A stretch of DNA of 64,000 nt, taken from the NCBI GenBank assembly GCA_023630585.1, contig CM042554.1:2068695-2132694 (forward strand). The letters are read 5' to 3'. The DNA comes from Cranoglanis bouderius. Its lineage: Eukaryota > Chordata > Actinopteri > Siluriformes > Cranoglanididae. The notes under the pieces were generated by a model. It worked only from the letters and a program-made list of their open reading frames with translations, was not told the origin of the DNA and ran no database searches. A program made the position numbers and the translations under genes. Below, one piece after another: positions 13,601 through 27,407 of the stretch. The stretch's first letter is position 1. Each line of letters begins with the position of its first letter.

Positions 13601-16600
13601 ACGCACTTCCAGATTCAGTGACATTGACCCTGTTTACTTCTCCACGTGTGTTTTGTTTTGATTTCTGTCCTGGCTCCGCCCCTATATTGTCATTTGTTCC
13701 TTCCTAATGTGTCTCAGCTGTTTTGTGTTACTTCCCTAATTACTATGTGTATTTAAACCCCTTGTGTTTCTGTGTTCGGCACGAAGTATTAGCACAGTTT
13801 CCTTAGCGTTCTGTCTGTACCAAGCCGTTCCTTGTTTTGTTTCCTAGTCTTTGATCTTGTTTCCATCCCTGGTTTCTCGACTCTTGCCTAGCCCTGTTCA
13901 TGCCTGTTTATAGATCACCTGACCCACGCCTGTCTTCGACCACGACATCTGCCTTATGTTTTGGAATAGTCTGCCGGTGTTCCTAATAAACTGACTTATC
14001 TGCACTTGCATCCGTCTTTAAGTTGGTCAGTTAAAACATTTTATATCTTTTCTTTGCACTTTTGTCAGTTTCAAGAGATGTGACAAATCAAAGATTTTTG
14101 TTTTTGTTGCATTTTAGGAAAAATCAAAACTTTTATGGAAATGAGGTTAGTAGAGACTAGACTCAACAATTACATCAAACTCTTTTACTGCTGCACAGGA
14201 TGTAACTAAAAGGTCAGCAAAAGTTACTAAATAATCAGAAAGCTTACTTGGAGCTGCCTTTGATCCTAGTAGAAGAACCTATCATGTGAAAAAATTAATA
14301 CACTCCATGGAAATTGTTGGCTTTTCTGACATATTTGGACGAGCAAACATTTGATCATCTTTGAAACAGTGCCTATTAATAAAGTTGATATACTTGAACA
14401 AAACCACAAGGAGAAATAGCTTTTTCAATCATTTATTCAACAGAAATCTAAATGTGATATTCTTCTGTGGAAAAAGTAAGTACACCCTTGGCTTCAGATG
14501 TTAGTATTGCCCCCTTCATGTAAGAAATAACTTCTTGTAGAAGTTTTGCATAATTGTCCACCAGTCTCTGACATTGGCTTGCTGGAATTTCTGACCACTC
14601 TTCCATGCAATATTCTTTTATTTGCAAGACGTTTGAGGGTTTTCTTGCATGTACTGCTCGTTTAAAATCCCCCACAACATTTCAATGGGATTCAAATCCC
14701 GGCTTTGACTAGGCCATTTCATAATCCTCCATTTCTTCTTTTTGAGCCATTCCTTGGTGGATTTGCTAGTGTGCTTAGGATCATTATCCTGATGAAAGAT
14801 CCACTTTTGGTTCAACTTCAACTTTTGGACAGATGGCCTCACATTATCTTCAAGCACTCTTTGATATGATGCAGAAGTCATAGTTGAATCTAGGAATACA
14901 AGCTGTCCAGTCCCTGAGGCAGCAAAGCAACCCCAAACTATAACATTTCCACCACCGTCCTTCACAGTTGGTATGAGGTGCTTCTCCTGAAAAGCTGTCT
15001 TTGGCCAAACAACTCTATCTTTGATTCATCTGTCCAGAGCACATTATTCCAAAGGCTTAGTCTTTGCCTATATGCTCATTGGCAAACTGTAGTCTTGCTC
15101 TAATGTTCTTTTTAGACAGCAGAGGACATTTGTGCAATCTCTTTCTGATTGTAGAAACATGCACTTTGACACCAACAGGTGCAAGACTTACTACAGATCC
15201 TGTGATGAAATTTTGGGTTTCTTGGAAACTTCTTTTTGCATCAGACGGTCTGCTCTAGGGCTGAATTTGCTGGGACGGCCAGTCCTGGACAAATTGGCAG
15301 TCATTTGCAATCTGCGCCACTTGTAGATGATTTTCCTTACAGTGGACTGATGTATTTCAAATAATTTGGAGATCTCTTTAAATCCCTTGCCAGACACAAA
15401 GGCATCCACAACTTTTTTTCTGAAGGCCTTATAGAACTCTTTAGATCTGGCATGATGATACCACACACCTCAGTAACAAAGGGAACACCAGACACTACAG
15501 CCATGGCCAAAAGTTTTGAGAATGACACAAATATTAATTTTTACAAAGTCTGCTGCCTCAGTTTTTATGATGGCAATTTGCATATACTCCAGAATGTTAT
15601 GAAGAGTCCCTCTTTGCCATGAAAATGAACTTAATCCCAAAAAAACATGTCCACTGCATTTCAGCCCTTCCACAAAAGGACCAGCTGACATCATGTCAGT
15701 GATTCTCTCGTTAACACAGGTGAGAGTGTTAACAAGGACAAGGCTGGAGATCACTCTGTCATGCTGATTGAGTTAGAATAACAGACTGGAAGCTTTAAAA
15801 GGAGGGTGGTGCTTGAAATTATTGTTCTTCCTCTGTTAACTATGGTTACCTGCAAGGAAACATGTGCAGCCATCATTTCTTTGCACAAAAAGGGATTCAC
15901 AGGCAAGGATATTGCTGCTAGTAAGATTGCACCTAAATCAACCATTTATCGGATCATCAAGACCTTCAAGGAGAGAGGTTCAACTGTTGTGAAGAAGGCT
16001 TCAGGGCACCCAAGAAAGTCCAGCAAGTGCCAGGACCATCTCCTAAAGTTGATTCAGCTGCGGGATTGGGGCACCACCAGTGCAGAGCTTGCTCAGGAAT
16101 GGCAGCAGGCAGGTGCGAGTGCGTCTGCACTCACAGTAAGGCGAAGACTTTTGGAGGATGGCCTGGTGTCAAGAAGGGCAACAAAGAAGCCACTTCTCTC
16201 CAGGAAAAACATCATGGACAGACTGCTATTCTGCAAAAAGTATAGGGATTGGACTGCTGAGGACTGGGGTAATGTCATTTTCTCTGATGAATCCCCTTTC
16301 CGATTGTTTGGGGCATCTGGAAAAAAGCTTGTCCGGAGAAGAAAAGGTGAGCGCTACCATCAGTCCCGTGTCATGCCAACAGTAAAGCATCCTGAGACCA
16401 CTCATGTGTGGGGTTGCTTCTCAGCCAAGGGAGTGGGCTCACTCACAATTTTGCCTAAGAACACAGCCATGAATAAAGAATGGTACAAAAACATCCTCAG
16501 AGAGCAACTTCTCCCAACCATCCAAGAACAGTTTGGTGACGAACAATGCCTTTTCCAGCATGATGGGGCATCTTTCCACAAGGCAAAAGTGATAATGAAG

Positions 16601-19600
16601 TGGCTCGGGGAACAAAACATCGACATTTTGGGTCCATGGCCAGGAAACTCCCCAGACCTTAATCCCATTGAGAATTTGTGGTCAATCCTCAAGAGGTGGG
16701 TGGAAAAACAAAAACCCACAAACTCTGACAAACTCCAAGCATTGATTATGCAAGAATGGGCTGCCATCAGTCAGGATGTGGCCCAGAAGTTGATTGACAG
16801 CATGCCAGGGCGAATTGCAGAGGTCTTGCAAAAGAAGGGTCAACACTGCAAATATTGACTCTTTGCATAAACTTCATGTAATTGTCAATAAAAGCCATTG
16901 ACACTTATGAAATGCTTGTGATTATACTTCAGTAACAGTTAGTAACATCTGACAAAAAGATCTAAAAACACTGAAGCAGTAGACTTTGTGAAAATCAATA
17001 TTTGTGTCATTCTCAAAACTTTTGGCCACGGCTATAGATGTGAGAGGTTTAAATAAGACAGGTTCCACCTGCACTCCCTAAGCAGGTTCTAATCACTGGC
17101 ACCCAATCTTGAACACCTGATTCTAATTTTATTGATTTGAAGGTGTGATAAATGTAGGCTGTACTTACTTTTACATGTGACTGATCTGTTTTTTTGTTAA
17201 TATAATTAATACAAAATGTCAATTTTATGTGTCATTTCATAGCATGTATCACCTTTATAATAGGCACTGTTTCAAGGAGGATCAAATGTTTGCTTGCCCA
17301 AATATGTTAAAAAACAAAACAAAAAAAACATCAGTTTCCATGGGCTGTACTTATTTTTTCACATGACTGTACAGTACAGGTGCATCTCAATAAATTAGAA
17401 TGTCGTGGAAAAGTTCATTTATTTCAGTAATTCAACTCAAACTGTGAAACTCGTGTATTAAATAAATTCAATGCACACAGACTGAAGTAGTTTAAGTCTT
17501 TGGTTCTTTTAATTGTGATGATTTTGGCTCACATTTAACAAAAACCCACCAATTCACTATCTCAACAAATTAGAATACTTCATAAGACCAATAAAAAAAA
17601 AAAAACATTTTTAGTGAATTGTTGGCCTTCTGGAAAGTATGTTCATTTACTGTACATGTACTCAATACTTGGTAGGGGCTCCTTTTGCTTTAATTACTGC
17701 CTCAATTCGGCGTGGCATGGAGGTGATCAGTTTGTGGCACTGCTGAGGTGGTATGGAAGCCCAGGTTTCTTTGACAGTGGCCTTCAGCTCATCTGCATTT
17801 TTTGGTCTCTTGTTTCTCATTTTCCTCTTGACAATACCCCATAGATTCTCTATGGGGTTCAGGTGTGGTGAGTTTGCTGGCCAGTCAAGCATACCAACAC
17901 CATGGTCATTTAACCAACTTTTGGTGCTTTTGGCAGTGTGGGCAGGTGCCAAATCCTGCTGGAAAATAAAATCGGCATCTTCAAAAAGCTGGTCAGCAGA
18001 AGGAAGCATGAAGTGCTCCAAAATTTCTTGGTAAACGGGTGCAGTGACTTTGGTTTTCAAAAAACACAATGGACCAACACCAGCAGATGACATTGCACCC
18101 CAAATCATCACAGACTGTGGAAACTTAACACTGGACTTCAAGCAACTTGGGCTATGAGCTTCTCCACCTTTCCTCCAGACTCTAGGACCTTGGTTTCCAA
18201 ATGAAATACAAAACTTGCTCTCATCTGAAAAGAGGACTTTGGACCACTGGGCAACAGTCCAGTTCTTCTTCTCCTTAGCCCAGGTAAGACGCCTCTGACG
18301 TTGTCTGTGGTTCAGGAGTGGCTTAACAAGAGGAATACGACAACTGTAGCCAAATTCCTTGACACGTCTGTGTGTGGTGGCTCTTGATGCCTTGACCCCA
18401 GCCTCAGTCCATTCCTTGTGAAGTTCACTCAAATTCTTGAATCGATTTTGCTTGACAATCCTCATAAGGCTGTGGTTCTCTTGGTTGGTTGTGCATCTTT
18501 TTCTTCCACACTTTTTCCTTCCACTCAACTTTCTGTTAACATGCTTGGATACAGCACTCTGTGAACAGCCAGTTTCTTTGGCACTGAATGTTTGTGGCTT
18601 ACCTAGTGAACCAAACTGAGAGACCATTTTGAAGGCTCAGGAAACCTTTGCAGGTGTTTTGAGTTGATTAGCTGATTGGCATGTCACCATATTCTAATTT
18701 GTTGAGATAGTGAATTGGTGGGTTTTTGTTAAATGTGAGCCAAAATCATCACAATTAAAAGAACCAAAGACTTAAACTACTTCAGTCTGTGTGCACTGAA
18801 TTTATTTAATACACGAGTTTCACAGTTTGAGTTGAATTACTGAAATAAATGAACTTTTCCACGACATTCTAATTTATTGAGATGCACCTGTAGTCCTTGC
18901 CTAGTTGAGTCTGGTTGCTGATTGGCTGATATTGTTTTTGTTTTAAATCTGTCATGCCCTTTGGATTGTCAATTGTCACCTTGATAATTAAATAATAATA
19001 ATAATAATAATTAGTTACATTTATATAGCGCTTTTCTAGACACTCAAAGCGCTTTACATAGTACAGGGGGGGAATCTCCTCAACCACCACCAGTGTGTAG
19101 CATCCACCTGGATGATGCGACGGCAGCCATAGTGCGCCAGAATGCCCACCACACACCAGCTATAGGTGGAGAGGAGAGGAGGGTGATATAGCCAATTCAG
19201 AGATGGAGATTATTAGGGGGCCATGATAGACAAGGGCCAATGGAGCAATTTTGCCAGGACACCGGGGTGATACCCCTACTCTTTACGAGAAGTGACCTGG
19301 GATTTTTTAATGACCACAGAGAGTCAGGACCTCGGTTTAACGTCTCATCCGAGACGTTACGTCTTGATGTTTTGTAGGCTTATTTTGTAATCAAATTTAA
19401 TTGTTTGGTGAATAAGTATCATTTTCTTAAACCATAGCTCAATTAAATAGTTTGTAAGAATGAGCTTCGTACAGAGTGAAGATATTTGGTAGGAATGATG
19501 AGAATGCATCCATTGTTCTTGGTGAATACACACTGCTTGAGTCAGCAGCATAGCTGTGTTACCTTATCTTTGAGTTTGTATGTTTTCTTGTGACTGTCTG

Positions 19601-20566
19601 CTTTGTGCTCTACCCAGTGCTTTTTTGTTTGCAGGCAGTGAAGAAAGTGCATTAGCATGATTACTGCCATTTTTGTTCCACAGCGTGTTGTTTTGCTCTT
19701 TCCAAATCCTCTGGAGTTCTTTAGTCAGTGATATGTCAAGGATTTCACTTTTACATCCAAGGAGGTTTGGAGGCTTGTTATCAGTTAATTAATAACTACA
19801 AAATAACTATATACATCACTGCAGAGCAATGCAGAAGTCCTTCCATCCATTTTAATATTTTGTTAACATTCCCTTGGCAACTTCCCCTCACAACTTGTGT
19901 AAAACCTATATCACACAAGTGGCTACTAACAAGGGGAAGGAGGGGACAACAAGAAGCAAATTTTTAAAGAGGAACATACTTAACCTCAGTAGTGAGCGTA
20001 AACATGCATGGAATGATTTCTGATTGGTCACTTGCACACTAATTTTATTTTGAATGAAATACAGAGTGGTATTGTTGGTTAAACAACTGTGCATTTTGGC
20101 TTCATGTTTTATTTCTCAGGCTTACACTTATAAATAGCTTTGTCTGCCAGTTTTCAGAAAGAGAAATGCATTAGATCACTATAAATTCTGGGCCAATACT
20201 GTATGTGAATTCTACATCTATACATTCTACATAAAGCTTCTGTTGTGTTTAGCCTGTTTTGTGTTGAACACTATGGTTCCCTAGTTCTCATTTCTCTATG
20301 ATTGTTTCTTTGGCTTCATTTCTGTTTGCTCTTTTGTTAATAAAAAGCCTGCCCTTACATCTGCCTCAATTACCTGACAGCAACCAACCAATTTCTGCTT
20401 AAAATTAAAGAAATATTAGTTTTACTTTAATTATTGTGTCACAATAAAAAACAAAGGGGGGGGGGATACTTATGTAAGGCACTATAGATAGATAGATACA
20501 TACATACATGGATGGATGGATAAAGAGATGTCTATGACGGTAACCAGCTGGGGCATAGACACTCTT

Positions 20567-20622
<56 letters not shown>

Positions 20623-21370
20623 CAAAATTCCTGCCTAGTTCAGGTTTTTCCATGTGGAATGAATCTAGACAGAGAAGGAGAAGGACTGTGAAAGCAAGAG
20701 AGAGAATGAGTATATGTAAGAGAGAGCTTTCTCTGTTGAACAAGCCAGTGTGTGTTCACTTTGTGACAACCCATCTAGGCTTTCTATTCTGAAACTAAAC
20801 TCACCAGCTCTTGCAGAACAAATGCAACATTCCCACACTGTCAGGAAATGTCAAAAATATACATGTAAGTAAGCAGAAAATTATAGACAAGACCACATGT
20901 GCTGTTTGTGCATGTGTTTTGGTGGTTTGGTCTAAGGTGGTTCAACAAGTAGGGACGGTTTGAGCATATTGCTGTGTGTGGACCCAATATTGATTGCCTG
21001 CCTCCAGAGAAAAGCTATGATGAATAAATAATTCATGGATGTCCAAGACAGACATGCTGTGCATAAGTCCATCCCTGAATCTGCATGCATGTGTATGAAT
21101 ATTTCCAATGTTAGATGAAAAAACACTTAAAATTTCTTTCTTTCTTTCTTTCTTACATTCATTCATTTATTCACTCATTCATTCATGTATGTACTCCTGC
21201 TGTTAATCTCTTCACAGGTTACCGGGAGGGGTTTCTATGGAAACGAGGGCGAGACAACGGCCAGTTCCTGAGTCGAAAATTTATTCTCTCAGAGCGAGAG
21301 GGAGCAATGAAGTATTTCAACAAGCATGATGTGAGTCGTTCTCTCTTTTGCTCTCCATTTTCCTTGGTGA

Positions 21371-21422
<52 letters not shown>

Positions 21423-24400
21423 ATTACACAGGTCAAAAATACCAGTGGAAATGTCGAAAATGCTGACATTCTCATCATCGCGGAACGTCTGACTCTGCCC
21501 ACTTCTCCTTTCTTGGATAGGCATGCTATTAAAAGGCTTTCTTCAAGTGTTTTTTGCTGTTTCTTTCACAACCTTGTACATTACAAACTCAGACTGGAGA
21601 AGACTGTACTCACTGATCTCATCATATTGAAATATGAGATGTGAGACTGAGGTTTTCAGTATTTTTATTTGTATTAGTTTAACAGAAGGATTTGTCTGAA
21701 TTTAACACGATTGTACTAACCCCATTTCCATAAAAGTTGTGATTTGTTTTCTAACATGCAGTAAATACAAAAATCTGTTATTTGTCAAGTCTCTTGAAAC
21801 TTTAATTAACTAACAAAGGTACAAGAAAAGATATTCAATGTTTTTACTCTCCAACTTAATTGTATTTTGAAAAATATAAACAAATTTAGAATTTGATGCC
21901 TTCAACACACTCAAAAAAAGTTGGGACAGAGGAAAAATAAGAGTGAAAAGTTTATAGAATATTCAAGTAACACCATTTTGGAGGATCAGGTTAATTAGTA
22001 ACGGGAGGATATAAGGATTGGGCATAAAAGGAGCGTCCACCAAAAGCTCAGTCTTTGCAAGCAAGGATGGGTTGTGACTCACCACTTCATGAGAGAATTG
22101 TCAGTCAGTTCAAAAAGAACATTGCTGAACGCAAGATTGCAAAGAATTTAGGTCTTTCACCATCTACAGTGCATAATGTGAAAAGATTCATAGAATCCAG
22201 AGAAATCTCATTGCATAAAGAGCAAGGCCAGAAACCACTATTGAATGTGCATGACCTTCAAGCCCTCAGGTGACATTGCGTGAGAAATCATCATGCTACT
22301 ACGATAAATATAACCACATGGGCTCGGGAGTACTTCGGAAAACCGTTGTCACTTAACACAGTCCGCCGCTACATCCAGAAATGCAACCCGAAACTCTATT
22401 ACGCAAGGAGGAATCCACACATTAACTCTATGCAGAAACTCTTCCGAGTTTTCTGGACCCGAGCTCATCTCAGATGGACTGAAAGGCAGTGGAAACGTGT
22501 GCTGTGGTCAGATGAGTCCACGATTCAGCTTGTTTTCTGGAAAAACGGACGTCAAGTTCTCTGTGCCAAAGATGAAAAAGACCAGCCAGACTGTTATAAG
22601 CGAAAGGTGCAAAAGCCAGCATCTGTGATGGTATGGGGGTGCATCAGTGCCCATGGCATGGGTGACTTGCATATGTGTGAAGGTACCATTGACACGGAGG
22701 CGTATATTTGGATTTTATTGCAGACATATGCTGCCATCACTGCCCAGGTAGTCCATGGTTATTTCAGCAGGACAATGCCAGGCCTCATTCTGCACATGTT
22801 ACAACAGTGTGGCTTTGTAGACACAGAGTGCGTGTGCCTGACTGGCCTGCCAGCAGTACAGATCTGTCTTCTATGGCGCATCATGAAGAGGAGAATCAGA
22901 CAATGGCGACCAAGGACTGTTGAGCAGCTGAAGTCTTGTATCAAGCAAGAATGGGCAAAAATTCCACTTGCAAAACTGCAGCAATTAGTGTCCTCAGTTC
23001 CCAAATGATTAAAAAGTGTAATTAAAATGAAGGGTGATGTAACTCAGTGGTAAACATGCCTCTGTCCCAATTTTTTTTAGTGTGTTAAAGGCATCAAATT
23101 CTAAATTTGTTTATATTTACAAAATACAATTAAGTTGGTCGGTGAAAACACTGAATATCTTTTCTTTGTACTTTTGTCAGTTAATTAAAGTTTCAAGAGA
23201 CTTGACAAATCAAAGATTTTAGTTTTTATTGCATTTCAGCAATAATCCCAACTTTTATGGAAATGGGGTTAGTAGCTATATACAATTGCAATCATAAATT
23301 TACATACGCCTTGCAAAATATGCAAAATGTTAATAATTACAAAAAAAAATTAGAGGGATCATAAAAATTGCATTTTGTTTCTTATTTAGTACTGCCCTGA
23401 TGTGAACTATACATTATTAATAATTAAAACATTAATAATAATTAAAGCTGCAAGCAGTATTTTTGGGGGCTCAGACTCGGTGAGCTACACATTCACAGAC
23501 GTGCTACAATTGTTGCCTAAGCAATCACAGGAAAGCAGAGCCATAACTTTAGGCAAAGAGATTCAATAGTGATTTGCAGTTTCACTCATGATGTGTATGT
23601 TTTGACCACGGACAGTGGTGGAATTCTCTGACTGCAGGAGGAAAGGTCTGGATGAACAAATGGGCAGTAGGGTTGCATTGCTGCTGCAGCTACTGCTGCT
23701 ACTGCTGCGACCTGTGGTCTGATGCTACTTTGACCTGTGGTCGTGATCGTCACTGCTCTTATCTGAAAATGTTTTTCTTCTTGCAATTTAAAAAACAAAA
23801 AAAGTTATGTTTTTTCTCATCACTCTGGGCATTTTTCCCACTTTGTGCAAGTTTAGACAGGTCTCAAGATGATGTGAGCCAAATTTGGTGAAGATTGGTC
23901 AAAATTGTAGGAGTGGTAAATAAGGCAGTTAGATGTAAGCATTTTAGCATGTTATTGTAACTTTTGACCAGTAGGTGGCACTGGCACAAAATTTGTTGCA
24001 TTGCCTCAGGTCATGGTCCTGAAGATGCCCTCCAAGTTTTGTGAGTGAACAAAATCGTTGCTGAGATACGGCCTCACTTCCTGTTTGGAGGCTTTGATGT
24101 CAAATTCGTTGACCCATTATGGGCAAACAGTTTTAAGTATTGTTACAGTTTGAATCGATATCCCAGGACGAGCCCCCAGAAAACTGTTTTAAAAATAATG
24201 AATCTCCAGGTTACAATTCTTAAGAAGAGAGAAAGTGAGAATACACAAGAAAGACGGCACCCTTGCCCCGCTGCACACTTCCTGCACCAAGTTAGTTGTT
24301 GTAGTTGGCCACCAGGTTTGCACACATCTCAGGAGGGATTTTGTCCCACTCCGCTTTGCAGATCCTCTCCAAGTCATTAAGGTCTCGAGGCTGACGTTTG

Positions 24401-27366
24401 GCAACTTGAACCTTCAGCTCCCTCCACAGATTTTCTATGGGATTAAGGTCTGGAGACTGGTTAGGCCACTCCAGGACCTTAATGTGCTTCTTCTTGACCC
24501 ACTCCTTTGTTGCCTTGGCTGTGTGTTTTGGGTCATTGTCATGCTGGAATACCCATCCATGACCCATTTTCAATTCCCTGGCTGAGATCAGGAGGTTCTC
24601 ACCCAAGATTTGGCAGTACATGGCCCCATCCATCGTCCCTTTGATGCGGTGTAGTTGTCCTGTCCCCTTAGCAGAAAAACACCCCCAAAGCATAACGTTC
24701 CCACCTTCATGTTTGATGGTGGGGATGGTGTTCTTGGGGTCATAGGCAGCATTCCTCCTCCTCCTTCTGACGGGCCTGTACATGTGCTTTCTTGAGCAGG
24801 GGGACCTTGCAGGCTATGTAGGATTTCAGTCCTTCACGGCGTAGTGTGTTACCAATTGTTTTCTTGGTGACTATGGTCCCAGCTGCCTTGAGATCATTAA
24901 CAAGATCCTGCCGTGTAGTTTTGGGCTGATTCCTCACCGTTCTCATGATCATTGGAACTCCACGAGGTGAGATCTTGCATGGAGCCCCAGACCGAGGGAG
25001 ACTGACAGTTATTTTGTGTTTCTTCCATTTGCGAATAATCGCTCCAACTGTTGTCACCTTCTCGCCAAGCTGCTTGGCGATGGTCTTGTAGCCCATTCCA
25101 GCCTTGTGTAGGTCTACAATCTTGTCCCTGACATCCTTGGACAGCTCTTTGGTCTTGGCCATGGTGGAGAGTTTGGAATCTGATTGTAATTGTAAAATCA
25201 GTAGGGGATCAAATACTTTTTTCCCTCACTGTATATTGTGCTTGACACAAAACAGAGACAATGGGTTAACTATTGATTTGTTAGGTGGAAGGCATATTTG
25301 CATAGAACAGGAAGCCTATCGATGGAAGACAGGAGCAACACCATATATGGTTTCTAGGAAGCTATGAAATACGAGATATTATTTGGCAAAGAATGTAAAT
25401 GCGTGCAAATGGTATTCGGTATCTGTCTGTACCTGAGTCAACAGAGAAACAAAGAGAAGAGGTGCCAACACAGGAACCACGAAACAGAGAAGGGAGGGGG
25501 TGTTCACAGAGAGGAAAGAAAGGAGAAATTGTTAACAAGGGGAAAAGATTAATATTAAACAGAGTGTTCACATTAAACTTATCAATCCCTTCTTAGGTTC
25601 CAAAAGGAACCTGCATACACTCTTCCCATAAGCAGCGAGGAACACCCAGGGATCCATGAGCCTACAACAGCTCCCACCACTCACATGCTCCCACCAGACA
25701 GAGCATGAATCATTGTTTATACTTTTATGTGTTATCAAGGCTAATACAATAAAATCTATATGTGTATGTGTTAAGGTGAGATGAGAAGAGGCCCCCTAGG
25801 GGCTGCTTGATTGTGAATTTTCTCCTTTCTTGGGTGAGCTGGTTCTGGTCAGGCATCGTTTCCGTCTACTGGCATGAATCCATGGTGTTGAAAGTCAGTG
25901 AATACTTGAGATGTTTGTAGTGGGAGGTCCAAAGGTGGCTTCTCTAACCTTCCTGGGGTTGAGGATTTTTCTAATACTCTATCACCTGGGGAAAAGGGGA
26001 GTAGGTTTCTCTGGAGGTAAAGGGAGAGAAGCAAAGACATTATCATGCACATTAAAATTTAACAATTAACGCTTGAATGTAATCGCCGACAATCCCGTCC
26101 AGGTCTCCTGTTTTAGTCCACGGGGTTGGAAATGGTCTGCCCATTATGATTTTGAACGAAGATAACAGAAACTTTAGATTTGGCATCATGGATGTGAGCA
26201 GAGGGTGAGCCCTCTTTGTCAGCTCACTTAGCCAGCTCTTCCGCCAAACAATTACCAACCTGCACAAAAAGGCACAGCAATGTTTAGTGGAGTCAACTGT
26301 ACTTCCTGAATAATTGTCAGATTGAGTGCGATCACTGATTTAGACTGACGACTTCCACCCATGTCTAATGATTTACACACAGAACAAATAACACACAGCA
26401 AAGACATCACACAACAAAGACAGCAGAAATGTGCAGTGTGGCGGTAAAAATATTTTCAAACAGTGAGAGGATCAGAGAGAGAGAGAGATATAAATAAAAT
26501 AAAATAAAAATATATTGTGCACGACCGAGATGGACTCAGTTTATCTTCCTATTCCAAAATTCTTTGAACAATAGGGTTATACCATCTATATTTACAATAA
26601 TGCCGATAGGCACAGACCTTCAGACTGTTCTGACGCGGGTTGCTATGAATTTTCTAAGTGATCGGAATTACGGAACTCCCGTTACAGAAGCTCAGAGTGG
26701 CCACAATTCCGATTGACTTGCATTAAAAATTCCTGACTGTTATAACTCCTTGAGCTTTCAAACTACTTCCAGCAAACTCAGCACAGTCCTTCAGGCTGAT
26801 CATGGTCAGCACTGGTCATGCTCTATTTTTCTAAACTGATCGGACTCTCGGTATTCCCATAACAGACGATGAATTTTTCCCAAAAACTCCCATTCACTTA
26901 CATTGAGGGAACGTTCAGAGCCTGGCTCCAACTGTCAAAACTCACACACACCTACGTGCACACGGCCCGAAGCCCCTCTTCTCTCCTACTCACTCTGTAA
27001 ATGTACCTGTAACAGAGACACTCTCTCTCGCTCTCTCTCTATTGCTACAAGTATTGGCACCCTATCTGTCCAGCTCTAAAAGTATTGGCACCCTATCTGT
27101 GCAACTCTAAAAGTATTGTCACTGGTCAAACTTTATTTTTTGTCACTGATCGGACTTACGGTTTTCCTGTAGCGGACAATCAAAAATTCCCAAAAAAACC
27201 CCATTCACTTACATTGACAAACATGTTCAGAGCCTAGCTCGGAATGTTCAAGATTTCAAACTCCAACTGTCAAAACTCGCACACGCCTGCGTGCACACGG
27301 CCTGAAGCCCCTCTTCTCTCCCTCTCACTCTGTCAGTGTACCTGTAACAGAGACTCTCACTTCATC

Positions 27367-27407
<41 letters not shown>

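Larger units (their letters stand above)
12200..14150 (-). mobile_element. Tc1/mariner element, family A copy 1, interrupted by an LTR fragment
   Basis: Terminal repeats CTAACCCCGTTTCCATAAAA (left) and its diverged complement TTTTATGGAAATGAGGTTAG (right) are flanked by TA at 12198 and 14151. Fragments of transposase lie on the - strand at 13329-12763 and 12848-12464 in different frames. A foreign LTR-like segment (13553 to about 14015) replaces part of the element's 5' side. Confidence 0.85.
14279..17369 (-). mobile_element. Tc1/mariner element, family B, interrupted by family C
   Basis: The right terminus ACATGACTG and the left TCATGTGAAAAAATTAATAC pair as diverged terminal repeats, with TA at 17370. 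A complete family C element sits inside it at 15498-17034, just upstream of the B transposase start, so C is younger than B. Confidence 0.75.

Noticed and set aside
20405..20743. Frames made of Thr-His or Cys-Val repeats (also near 9565, 10501, 21219, 39124, 40944)
   Set aside because: Translations of CA/TG or TA microsatellites with no domain on either side.
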